Origin: CAYUIS01 sp964444825 | GTDB taxonomy: Bacteria; Chloroflexota; Anaerolineae; B4-G1 | Reading direction: 5' to 3' | NCBI GenBank assembly: GCA_964444825.1 | Contig: CAYUIS010000105.1 | Coordinates: forward strand, 1 to 18,580 | Length of the DNA: 18,580 nt | In this document: positions 6,565-14,620 of the stretch, piece after piece | Position numbering within the stretch: the first letter of the stretch is position 1 | How the letters are laid out: the number at the start of each line of letters is the position of its first letter | The notes under the pieces: model-generated | The model's input: the letters and a program-made list of their open reading frames with translations, nothing else | The model's database searches: none | Told to the model about the DNA's origin: nothing | Made by a program: the position numbers and the translations under genes

Positions 6565-9183
6565 CTATCGCACCACCACCGGCAGGTACAACCTTCGAAT
6601 TGGTGACAGGCGAATGAGAATCGGATAGTCTCTCAGCCGCAAGTTCTCGATGATCAGCGTATCGTCCTCATTTCGGGCAATGAGTGGCTGCTGGTAGCCG
6701 CTCAAGACATCGATTCCGTAGGCCGCGTACTCACCGAAGCTGGGCAAGCGCAAGGTGGACTCTGTCGGGGAGTAGTCATCCATCGCCGCGCCATGGTCCC
6801 AGAATGTCACCATGCGGCCATCACCGGACAAGGAAAAGGTGTAACTCAACACGTCCGTAACCGTGGTCGTCAGCTCGAAGGGGAAGGACTCGGCTTCGGC
6901 ACCCGCCAGGATCGTCGCCAGTATCTTTGTCGGCGTGGCCGCCTTGCGGTGGCAGCCTACCAGCGGTCCCGGCGCGACATTCATGCCGGCGTGCAAGAGG
7001 ATGGCGCGGGCATAATACTTGGCTGCGCTGCTGTCTGAATAGAGGTAATAAACAGGGCCGCAAAGAGTACCAGCAGGACACTCGTCGGGGCTGTTATAGA
7101 CAAACTCATCGGCTCTGAATTGCCCGGTGAAACCGTGCGCCCGGGCAGTTTGCTGGATCGATTGCACCAACGACGGGTATTCGGCATAGTAGACGCGAGA
7201 TGTCTCCATTTGCGGCGAATCGCCAAAGAACGGATGCCAGGAAACGACGTCGGCCATCGACATAACCGCCTCGTTTTCAATGAGGCTGAGCAAGAAGGCG
7301 CGCAGGTGCGGTGCGCCCATCCCACTGACACTGCCTACAACAACCCTAGCGCCCGGATCCAGCGCCTTGATGCGCGGAATGGTCTGAGTGGCAAGGTTGA
7401 CATAGTCCTCAACGTCGATCGTCATGATCGTCCCTTCGTTGGTGGGTTCGTTCCACAACTCGTAGTAATCTATCCTGTCCTTGAAATGGTTGACGATAAA
7501 CTCAACGTACTCCAGGTATCTATCGATCTCCTCCTGGGTTTGAAAACGAGGGACGGGCACTTGGTTTCCGCTCTCGTGCCAGGCTTTATCCCAGAATATG
7601 AGGTTATAGATAGGGACCATGCCGGCTTGTATGGTCATGGTGAAAAACACGTCATAGCTTGGGTCCACGTACAGCTCAGGCTTTGTCCAGTCCATGGAGG
7701 TAGAATCGCCTTCTTGGATGGTTGCCCGCATGATCTTGATGCCCAACTCGGCGGCACAGTCAATCGGAGCCGATAGATAAGGCAGGTTCCACATACCACT
7801 GACTACATTGCCGAACCCGTTGTCGACCAGTTCTGTGGACCGCTTGGTGTGGAAGGTAGCTGGCGGATTGGTGTTGCCTGTCTGCAACACAGCAGAGCCA
7901 CGCGTACCCGATGTCGGCGGAGAAAACTCGCTGGTGTTGCCCGAGTTGTCGGTCGCTGTGGTGGTCAGGTGAGGACCGGTGAAAGCGCTGCCCTTGTACA
8001 TAGCGAAATAGCCCGCGCTATTCGCAGTCAACTGCCCCTCAAACCACTTCCCCTGACCTTCATCGTCCGAATAGATCTCTACCTGGCAGCCAGAGCAGGT
8101 GTAACCCGTCAGCAGACCAGTTGAGAGGTCAAACTCCATGATGATCGGAGGCGGGATATTCCCATTGCCGCTGTCTGACAGGTCTATTCCACCCCACTGA
8201 TTATCGCGAATCTGATTGTGGGTGATCGTATTCCCCAGGCTGCTTGTGCCGTCGATTTGAACACCAACCCCGCTATTATGGGCCAAGATGTTTCCCGGCC
8301 CGATCACATTGAGGCTGGCCCCGTCGTGGAACCAGACGCCATTCAGCTCATTGGGAACAGGGGTTGTTCCGTCAATGCCCACACCAATCATGTTTTGCCG
8401 GATCACGTTATGGCTGCTGTCCGTCGTGCAACACCCCTGGATGCCGCTGCCGCCATTGCCGCTCAGAACGTTTTCTATGATCAGGTTGTGATGGGCGCCG
8501 TTGATGTGCACACCATCGCCTGCATTCTTCCAGGCAGCCATACCACTGACATCGACTCCGATCAGATTGCCCTGAATTGTGTTCGAGTAAGCTCCCGAAT
8601 TGAACAGACCGATGCCGCTGTGGTTCTTGCTACCACCCAGCAGATTTCCTTGCCCTAACGGGCCAGCACCTGCCAGGCGGTCTCCGCCGATGATATTCCC
8701 ATGCCCGTGCACCTCGATACCGCAACCGCTAAAGCTCACGATCTGCAAACCATGCACCGTCACCCCGCTGGCCTGGATATTCAATCCAGGAGTTAGTTCA
8801 CCACCCGCCGCGCTCCCATCGATGATCGCCCCGGCGTTGCTGGCGTCGATAGTCAGATTGTCTGACGTGATCGCGGGCAACTGGCTCAGCGGGAAGATCG
8901 TCGCCGGTCTTGCAGGAGGAAACACCACCGGGTCGAAGAGGATCGTATCCCCGGCCTGCGCTTCCGTCAGAGCCTGTCGCAGGCTGCCGGGGCCTGAGTC
9001 GGCGGTGCTGGTCACGCTGCGAGCCGCCTGTGGAAACTCGGTGCTGGCGCGCATCGCTCTGCCGAACCGGAAGGTCGCCAGCAGGAACGCTCCTGTTGCC
9101 ACGAGGACAAGAGAGAACGAAAACAGCCTGTTCTTTATTTCACCCGCTCCTTCGTGAGGTGCGATACACTTCCAAGAATACAT
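6565..9183 (-). CDS. Secreted right-handed beta-helix protein fused to a clan GH-A glycosidase-like domain
   Basis: The 872-residue frame carries a signal peptide (core about residues 19-38). A segment VTSTADSGPGSLRQAL (about 57-72) follows, typical of exported beta-helix proteins. Parallel beta-helix repeats run over about 130-345 (for example NTIQGNLIGVDVSG and NLIIENVLSGNGGSGI), then an Ig-like module (345-425). Last is a TIM-barrel-like glycosidase region (about 445-760) with YYELWNEPTNEG (acid/base Glu579 expected) and FRADEFVYN (nucleophile Glu693 expected), the clan GH-A arrangement. It ends LYLPVVVR. The substrate is unknown, probably a polysaccharide. Start choice is uncertain. ATG 9183 lies 9 nt after the previous stop with a weak AGGGA. 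An ATA at 9138, placed 8 nt after AAGGAG, would give the tidy signal peptide IKNRLFSFSLVLV. Both glycosidase glutamates are inferred by motif only. Confidence 0.85.
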   Translation of the reverse strand: MYSWKCIAPHEGAGEIKNRLFSFSLVLVATGAFLLATFRFGRAMRASTEFPQAARSVTSTADSGPGSLRQALTEAQAGDTILFDPVVFPPARPATIFPLSQLPAITSDNLTIDASNAGAIIDGSAAGGELTPGLNIQASGVTVHGLQIVSFSGCGIEVHGHGNIIGGDRLAGAGPLGQGNLLGGSKNHSGIGLFNSGAYSNTIQGNLIGVDVSGMAAWKNAGDGVHINGAHHNLIIENVLSGNGGSGIQGCCTTDSSHNVIRQNMIGVGIDGTTPVPNELNGVWFHDGASLNVIGPGNILAHNSGVGVQIDGTSSLGNTITHNQIRDNQWGGIDLSDSGNGNIPPPIIMEFDLSTGLLTGYTCSGCQVEIYSDDEGQGKWFEGQLTANSAGYFAMYKGSAFTGPHLTTTATDNSGNTSEFSPPTSGTRGSAVLQTGNTNPPATFHTKRSTELVDNGFGNVVSGMWNLPYLSAPIDCAAELGIKIMRATIQEGDSTSMDWTKPELYVDPSYDVFFTMTIQAGMVPIYNLIFWDKAWHESGNQVPVPRFQTQEEIDRYLEYVEFIVNHFKDRIDYYELWNEPTNEGTIMTIDVEDYVNLATQTIPRIKALDPGARVVVGSVSGMGAPHLRAFLLSLIENEAVMSMADVVSWHPFFGDSPQMETSRVYYAEYPSLVQSIQQTARAHGFTGQFRADEFVYNSPDECPAGTLCGPVYYLYSDSSAAKYYARAILLHAGMNVAPGPLVGCHRKAATPTKILATILAGAEAESFPFELTTTVTDVLSYTFSLSGDGRMVTFWDHGAAMDDYSPTESTLRLPSFGEYAAYGIDVLSGYQQPLIARNEDDTLIIENLRLRDYPILIRLSPIRRLYLPVVVR
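9137..9161 (-). repeat. 25-bp leader repeat, copy 2 (inside the start of the beta-helix/glycosidase frame)
   Basis: This is the near-identical copy of 6526-6550, with one mismatch. Where copy 1 ends in the ATG of the small lipoprotein, the aligned triplet here is ATA (9138-9136), in frame with the beta-helix protein. The AAGGAG at 9152-9147 keeps the same 8-nt spacing. This suggests the ancestral start was here, before a G-to-A change at the third base or with genuine ATA initiation. Confidence 0.8.
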
Positions 9184-9192
9184 CGTCCCTGG

Positions 9193-11655
9193 CTAGCGAA
9201 TCACCAGCGGCAGATACACCCGATCGGTGGGCAAAAGTGCAGTCAGGCGATAGACACCCGAGCCGAGCAGGGTCAGATCAGCCCCTGCCGAGGCGGCGGT
9301 GAAGCCGGATCCACGGATCGCCCCGCCCGAGATACCCACGTAGACGATCACCCGCTCGCCGTCGGAAGAAGTGGCCAGGGAGCGGATTGTCCCCACCGAC
9401 ATTCCCTCGGCCACTTTCCAGGTTTGTCCATCATCAGTACTGCGCCACAAGCCGCTGTCGAGACCGCCGGTATACAGAGTGGGCGGGTCGGTCAGTGCAA
9501 AGGCCAGCGCCCAGAGCGGGCCTCCTGATGGCTCCCCTGGTAGAAACTCCCACGTAACGCCTCCATCTCGCGAGCGGTATACTCCTTGCGGCAGGTCTGG
9601 CGGTCCGGGAAAATCCTGACCGAGGGCAAAGACGATATCCGGTCGACCTGGATGCACAGCTATTGCATTCACTGTCCCGGGACCAGGCCAAGAGGACAAG
9701 ACTTGCCAAGTCAAGCCTGCGTCGGTGCTTTTGTAGGGACCCAGCCCGCCGGTGCCTATGTAAATCACCCCCGTGTTGATTGGATCAAAAGCGATGTCGT
9801 TCACTGGTCTGAGTGGCCAAGAATCCACGTGCTGCCAGTGCTCTCCGTAATCGTCGCTGCTGAACAGCAATGCCTCTCCCCAGGAAACGTCTGGGTGGAC
9901 GATGTTGCTGGCGATCAGGATGTGTCCTGGGATGATGGGGTCTGGAGCGACCAGTAAAGTATAGGCTCCCCCACCTGCATAAGTGGCTGGCAGGGTGTAA
10001 GCAACTTCGCGGTAGGTCAGACCGCCATCCTCGCTGAGACGGAAGCAAGGAGTATCGCACGGTCCTCCGAAATAGACCCGCTCTGGGATGAACGGATCCG
10101 TGGCCAGATTCGTTGACCAGCCAGGTGGGGGGATATCCAGTTCCTGCCACGATTGGCCGCCATTGTTGGTTCTCAGCAACGTTGGGATGTTGGTGTTCGC
10201 ATACACTTCTTGGGGATTGAAGGGAGAAACGCTCATCGCGATGGGCAATATCCCGGCAAGATTCTGATTCTCCGCATTCCACGTTTTGCCATTGTCGTAG
10301 CTCTTGTAGACGCCCCCTCCAGTGGCAGCATAGAGAATGGACGGGTTGTGGGGGTCTATGGCAAACTCCTTGACGCCTGCCCAAAGCCAGCCGGGCAGCC
10401 CGGAGCCGACCGGTGACCATGTGCCGCCGCCATCTGTGCTAAAGTACCCATTTTCCGCCCCTGCCCAGATTGTACCGGAGATTGTGGGGTGGAAGGTCAG
10501 AGACCACACGGGTGCATGGGTGATCGTAATCGTCTCCCAGGCTGTCAGACCGGGATTCAGGCTCTTGAACAGGTTGGGGGAAAGTGCGGGGTCTCCGATG
10601 AAATAGCCGTTCGATTCAGCCCACACTTCGTGGGCACCGAAGGGGTTGACGGATAACCCATCCACGTGATTGGGCAATCGAGTGGCGAATGTCCAGCTTT
10701 CACCACCATTTGTGCTGGTGTATACTTCGCCGGAGTGCGTGCTCAGGTACATCACATTCGGATCGTCCGGGTCAAAGGCGAGGCTGGTGACGTTTGTATC
10801 GGATAGACCGGTGGTCATCGTGATCCAGTTGAGGCCCCAATCAGTGGACTTGTACAGGCCTCCCCAGGGTTCAATCCCTCCATGACAGAACACGGCGAGA
10901 TACACTGTGCCGGCCAACGTGGGATGGGCCACTGGACGCACCGAATCCGCGCATCGTCGCTGGCGAGGGATGGTCTGCCAGATCAGGCCGCCATCGTCGC
11001 TGCGAGATAAGGAACCATCTGTACCGACGTATATGACCTGTGGGTTACCTGCATCCAAGGCAGGTCGTTCTGGAAAGCCGCCGATGAGAACTGGCTGCCA
11101 CTGACCGGCCGCGTCATAGCTGGCAAACAATCCACTCCACCAGACGGAGGCGTATACCTGATTCGGCACAACTGGATTCAGAACCACATGCCAGGTGTCG
11201 CCGCCGTAGGGTCCGCCGCTGGTCCAAATGCCGATACCCTGGGTGACGGTGAAGGCGCTGGACAGACTGCCCTTGCCTCCATCCGGGTTGACCACCGTCG
11301 GGGTGTAGACGCCCGGTTCCAGCCCCCAGGGGACGGTGGCGTGCAGGGTGGTGGTGCTCACCCAAGACACGTCCTCCAGTATGGTGCTGCCCAGGTAGGC
11401 AGCAGGCGACGTGACGACCAGCGTGCCCGATAGCCCGGCGGTGAAGCCTGTGCCGGTGATGACTATGGCGGTATCCAGGTCGTTAGGAGCTGAGGCTGGG
11501 GTGACGCCATTCACGCTTGGGGTACCAAAAGAAGGCTCAGTGTCAGTCGGAGCCGCCGCAGAAGCGTCAGCAGTGACGTTTCCCGGAGTCAGGGCGACCA
11601 GCAGTAGCAGCGCGCCCAGGACCACTGTCACCACGAAAAGTCGCTTTGTTATCAT
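9193..11655 (-). CDS. Secreted TIG-domain plus BNR/Asp-box (sortilin/Vps10-like) propeller protein
   Basis: The 820-residue product starts with a signal peptide (MITKRLFVVTVVLGALLLLV) and has a TIG/IPT immunoglobulin-like domain at about 45-135 (VNGVTPAS...ITGTGF...VVNPDGG). From about 140 to 800 it is built of Asp-box repeats, SxDxGxTW. I count about eleven, for example SRSDDGG, YKSTDWGLNW, YTSTNGGESW, YKSTDAGLTW and WRSTDDGQTW. Such repeats form beta-propellers of the sialidase/sortilin type. The catalytic residues of sialidases are not apparent, so a binding or structural role is more likely. It ends VYLPLVIR, like the adjacent glycosidase-like protein. The frame extends upstream to a TTG at 11679, but AAAGGGAG lies inside that extension just before the ATG at 11655, so I use 11655. 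The next gene follows by 9 nt if its ATG start is used, implying co-transcription. Confidence 0.9.
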   Translation of the reverse strand: MITKRLFVVTVVLGALLLLVALTPGNVTADASAAAPTDTEPSFGTPSVNGVTPASAPNDLDTAIVITGTGFTAGLSGTLVVTSPAAYLGSTILEDVSWVSTTTLHATVPWGLEPGVYTPTVVNPDGGKGSLSSAFTVTQGIGIWTSGGPYGGDTWHVVLNPVVPNQVYASVWWSGLFASYDAAGQWQPVLIGGFPERPALDAGNPQVIYVGTDGSLSRSDDGGLIWQTIPRQRRCADSVRPVAHPTLAGTVYLAVFCHGGIEPWGGLYKSTDWGLNWITMTTGLSDTNVTSLAFDPDDPNVMYLSTHSGEVYTSTNGGESWTFATRLPNHVDGLSVNPFGAHEVWAESNGYFIGDPALSPNLFKSLNPGLTAWETITITHAPVWSLTFHPTISGTIWAGAENGYFSTDGGGTWSPVGSGLPGWLWAGVKEFAIDPHNPSILYAATGGGVYKSYDNGKTWNAENQNLAGILPIAMSVSPFNPQEVYANTNIPTLLRTNNGGQSWQELDIPPPGWSTNLATDPFIPERVYFGGPCDTPCFRLSEDGGLTYREVAYTLPATYAGGGAYTLLVAPDPIIPGHILIASNIVHPDVSWGEALLFSSDDYGEHWQHVDSWPLRPVNDIAFDPINTGVIYIGTGGLGPYKSTDAGLTWQVLSSWPGPGTVNAIAVHPGRPDIVFALGQDFPGPPDLPQGVYRSRDGGVTWEFLPGEPSGGPLWALAFALTDPPTLYTGGLDSGLWRSTDDGQTWKVAEGMSVGTIRSLATSSDGERVIVYVGISGGAIRGSGFTAASAGADLTLLGSGVYRLTALLPTDRVYLPLVIR

Positions 11656-11781
11656 TTTCTCTCCCTTTGTGCGATACAAACATCTGGGGCGATCAAGCCA
11701 GCCAATCGCCTCTGAATCAAGTCCGCCAGCGCTTTCTAGCTGTGCTCTGGTTGCCTCATTCTCCTTGTCTCCAGTCAGCCG

Positions 11782-13902
11782 TCATAGGACTCGATCCATG
11801 TACGGCAACTTGCGGATCAGGCTTAGGCCGTATTGCCACTGACCCGGCACCGCTCCCTCCGTAACCAGAAAACGACCGTCCGGCGACCAAACGACAGGGT
11901 AGGTCCAGAACGGGCTCGTGTCCCAGCGCCCGATCGATTCGGCCTCGGGAAAGGTCTGCCAGGTGACGATGGCGTCATCGTGGAATGCCATCTCCGTCCA
12001 GTCGGCATTCCACAATGCCGAATCTACACCGGCTGCCAGCAATTGCCATTCGCCGCCTACGTCTTGGACGGGACGAATCCAGATTGCGTGGCTCTCGTAC
12101 CCACCGATCTCCGGCCGCTCGTCCATGAGTAACCACTCGCCGTCGGCAGAAAACGGCGTCCACCACATGGCACGGTACGGCAATGTCTCCATCACCCCAC
12201 TATTGGCATGGTACAGCATGACGGCTGGGTGATTCTCCTCCAACCCTACCCCTGTTAACAACAGGTGAAAGGCGTCAGGTTCTAAACTGGGAGCCGCCAC
12301 TGCCCGTAGTCCGTACCCCTCATCGCCCAAAATGGACGGGATATCTTGCAGGCCAAACAGCTCGGTCGCCACGGCGATGACGCCCTCATCTGCACCCACC
12401 AGAAGCGGGCCGGCAGAGAGTGTTTCATAGATCAAGAACTGGTTTCTGCTGATCCATTCGCCTCCCAGGCCATATTCCCCCAATCGTTGGTCGATCTGCC
12501 ACGTCGCACGTTGCAGCAGTTGTACATCATCGTGAGTAGTGATCGTCGTTTCGAAGGTGAGGATTCCCCCATCACTGGATTGGAGCACAGTGGCAGCACG
12601 GTAACGCCCCTCGGGTGATAGGGCCGAATCCAGTTCTTGCTCATCGGACGGCGTATAGTCGGAGGATGTGGTATAGGGATCGGTTTGGCAAGGAGACCCC
12701 GTAAGAACACCATCGGGTGTGAAAAGCATCACCGCGCCTTCGGCCGACCATTGAACTCTACTCTCAGGGTCCCGCGTCACAGAGGCGGGCGCTGCGCACG
12801 ATTCTCCCGTATCCACATCCGTGAAATGCAAGGTCCCGGCAGGAAAACCAGAGACACCCGAGGAGAGATAGTTGTCCACGTCCTCTTGCAGGGACATCCA
12901 GTAGGCTACCCAGCGGCTATCGGGCGACCAACCGGCGAAGCGGATGGCGGGCGCCGTCGCCAGCGGGGTCGCCGCAAGAGGAACGGCGGGAGGAAGCGTC
13001 GGTGTGGTTGTTTCGGTTCGCGAGGTCAACGTTGTGCCACCCTCCTCAGTCAGTACGACCTCTCCATCGGGCCGCACCTCGAATCTCCACCAATGGCAGC
13101 GGTCCTCCGGGCAATCGTCGGCGTCTGAGCCAGACGACGACTCGTCCCAGCGGTATATGAACGTGAGCACGAGGCTCTCGCCCCGAATCTCCGCCTGTGT
13201 CAGGCGGACGACAGTTCCCTCCTGCATTGAGGACAGAAACGGCCCGGAGGGAACCGGGAACGTGGCAGGCTCGACGGCTAAAGGGAGCATCTGGCGCGCT
13301 TTCACCACAGCCCAACCGACGTCGCCCACGGGTATCCGGTCAAAGCGCCAGCTTGCGAGCAATTCGTTGACGGCTGCCGCCGTTCCCTCAGGGACATCGG
13401 GGGTGCAGTAGATCTCGAGCCGCAGCAGGCGTCCCCACTTGTGAAAGTTGACGTAGGTTGCCCCCGGAGCAATATCTCCCTCTCGACAATCCTGCTGCTT
13501 CCACAGACCGCTCAAGTCTCGCCGCTCATACTCAGGGCCATATCCCTCCGCCGGGGGCCCTCCGTCTACGTGGACCAGAACGACGTACGCTCCTCCTGCC
13601 GGAATCTGTCCCAGGATGTCTCGGGGACCATACCGCCGGCTGGTGCCGCTCGCCGCCTCTTCGGCGACCTCTGGAGCCCAGAAATCGGATTCTCCCCAAC
13701 TGTTACACGCCACCAGCCCAACGAACGGCCGGGCCAGCCTTTCTGGACCCTCAGCAGCCGCCCAGCCCGCAGGCAGGGTAGTCTCCAGGTAAGCCGCGCT
13801 CGAACGAAAGGGCATTTTGCCGCCTATCTCCGCAGTATGGCAGGTAGCCAACAGCCACGCCATCATTGCCACGCTGATAAATCGCAGGAAAGACTTTGAC
13901 AT
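11782..13902 (-). CDS. Probable lipoprotein with a C-terminal PD40/TolB-like beta-propeller
   Basis: The 706-residue product has an N-terminal signal with Cys 21 after L-A-T, a lipobox-like site with an unusual Thr at -1. The first 290 residues are a domain I do not recognise, with several cysteines and aromatic residues. A Thr/Pro/Ala linker follows at about 295-320. The C-terminal half has degenerate PD40 repeats, GWSPDSRWVAYW (about 325), LSPEGRYRAA, FSADGEWLLMDE and WSPDGRFLVTEG, which form TolB-like propellers. The role is probably extracytoplasmic binding. The frame is open from a GTG at 13947, but only the ATG at 13902 puts the basic residues and hydrophobic core at the N-terminus. Its Shine-Dalgarno (AGAGGGG) is 11 nt away and not strong. 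The gap to the downstream BNR gene is 126 nt with no clear terminator. Confidence 0.83.
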   Translation of the reverse strand: MSKSFLRFISVAMMAWLLATCHTAEIGGKMPFRSSAAYLETTLPAGWAAAEGPERLARPFVGLVACNSWGESDFWAPEVAEEAASGTSRRYGPRDILGQIPAGGAYVVLVHVDGGPPAEGYGPEYERRDLSGLWKQQDCREGDIAPGATYVNFHKWGRLLRLEIYCTPDVPEGTAAAVNELLASWRFDRIPVGDVGWAVVKARQMLPLAVEPATFPVPSGPFLSSMQEGTVVRLTQAEIRGESLVLTFIYRWDESSSGSDADDCPEDRCHWWRFEVRPDGEVVLTEEGGTTLTSRTETTTPTLPPAVPLAATPLATAPAIRFAGWSPDSRWVAYWMSLQEDVDNYLSSGVSGFPAGTLHFTDVDTGESCAAPASVTRDPESRVQWSAEGAVMLFTPDGVLTGSPCQTDPYTTSSDYTPSDEQELDSALSPEGRYRAATVLQSSDGGILTFETTITTHDDVQLLQRATWQIDQRLGEYGLGGEWISRNQFLIYETLSAGPLLVGADEGVIAVATELFGLQDIPSILGDEGYGLRAVAAPSLEPDAFHLLLTGVGLEENHPAVMLYHANSGVMETLPYRAMWWTPFSADGEWLLMDERPEIGGYESHAIWIRPVQDVGGEWQLLAAGVDSALWNADWTEMAFHDDAIVTWQTFPEAESIGRWDTSPFWTYPVVWSPDGRFLVTEGAVPGQWQYGLSLIRKLPYMDRVL

Positions 13903-13951
13903 ATCGTTCCGATCCCCTCTACCCAGTCCCTTCTCCCTTCCAAACACGTTT

Positions 13952-13980
13952 CCCTCAACCCGTGTTGTCCGGGTTGAGGG
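13952..13980. terminator. Perfect 11-bp hairpin, possible transcript end without T-tract
   Basis: CCCTCAACCCG at 13952-13962 and CGGGTTGAGGG at 13970-13980 form a perfect 11-bp, GC-rich stem with a 7-nt loop. It lies between the SIMPL remnant and the start of the PD40 lipoprotein gene. Neither strand has a T-run after it, so it may be a factor-assisted terminator for the SIMPL/LysM operon. It could instead be a 5' leader hairpin of the PD40 gene. Confidence 0.45.
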
Positions 13981-14027
13981 AGTGCACCGTTTCTCTGCCT
14001 ATGACGAGGGCTGGATTGTAAGGATCG

Positions 14028-14108
14028 TTAGCGAATCCCGTAGATAACCTGGACGTTGACGGAGATGGAAATAGTCCCTCGAGAGATAGAGATGGAGGGC
14101 GCAGCGGC
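14028..14108 (-). pseudogene. Remnant of a SIMPL-domain C-terminus
   Basis: The minus strand encodes AAAPSISISRGTISISVN followed by VQVIYGIR and a TAA stop. The intact SIMPL lipoprotein encoded upstream ends AAPSISPGTFSVSVSIQ then AVYEIQ and stop. The two align over the whole length around a small indel, with conserved A-P-S-I-S, G-T, S-V, Q, Y and I, and both stop at the same place. No start codon or SIMPL body precedes it. Directly upstream is the LysM gene's end, in another frame. I read it as the tail of a second SIMPL copy that lost its main part. A hydrophobic stretch in another frame just upstream (AILLCCLSVLVLF) could be decayed signal-peptide sequence, which is only a suggestion. Confidence 0.6.
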
Positions 14109-14188
14109 AAGGCCAGGAAAAGAGGACAAGCACGGATAGGCAACAGAGCAGTATGGCTCTCCTAGCCGCTCGCCCCCGCCATCGTCGC

Positions 14189-14602
14189 CTAGTAGCACGG
14201 AATGAACAGTCTCTGACCTACCCGGATATAGTTCATATTGTAGATCCGGTTCGCCGAGGCGATGCTCCAGGGGCTGACCTTGTGGGCAACGCCGATGCGG
14301 TAGAGCGTGTCTCCCCGCTGCACGGTGTAATACGTTCCACACGGAAGCGGCCCCTGGTAACTCGATCCAGCCGGTATGTAGAGAGCTTGGCCAGCATAGA
14401 TCCGGTTCGGGTTGACGAGCCGGTTGGCCGAAGCGATAGCCCACGGGCTGACATTGTAGAGTCTACCGATCGAGGACAACGTCTCCCCCCTGGCAACTGT
14501 GTGCCATGCGGGCAGACCAGCCGCCGCCGAGACATCTGCCGCGAACAATGCGGCCACCAAGACAACTACGAATACAGCCATTGACAGGACTCTGATGCGC
14601 AT
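14189..14602 (-). CDS. Secreted protein with two LysM domains
   Basis: The 137-residue product has a signal peptide (MRIRVLSMAVFVVVLVAALFA, likely cleaved near residue 25) and then two LysM domains of about 45 residues. The first begins WHTVARGETLSSIGRLYNVS, the second YYTVQRGDTLYRIGVAHKVS. Each runs through SPWxIASANRxxN to a YIP or FIP end. LysM domains bind N-acetylglucosamine-containing glycans such as peptidoglycan. With no enzyme attached, the protein is probably a wall-bound adaptor. GGAGG stands 6 nt before the ATG at 14602 and only 3 nt before another ATG at 14605, so I prefer 14602. The gene begins 18 nt after the SIMPL gene's stop and is surely co-transcribed. A SIMPL-like remnant lies 80 nt downstream. 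Confidence 0.93.
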   Translation of the reverse strand: MRIRVLSMAVFVVVLVAALFAADVSAAAGLPAWHTVARGETLSSIGRLYNVSPWAIASANRLVNPNRIYAGQALYIPAGSSYQGPLPCGTYYTVQRGDTLYRIGVAHKVSPWSIASANRIYNMNYIRVGQRLFIPCY

Positions 14603-14620
14603 CATACACCTCCATTTCTG

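Noticed and set aside
12637..13411. Overlapping plus-strand frames of 155-163 codons opposite the PD40 lipoprotein gene
   Set aside because: They are arginine/glycine-rich shadows without a start signal. The minus-strand gene has signal peptide and propeller motifs.
13955..14143. Minus frame of 62 codons starting MPIRACPLFLALPL
   Set aside because: It starts at TTG, shows no domain and crosses the SIMPL remnant in another register and the 11-bp hairpin. Probably a shadow.
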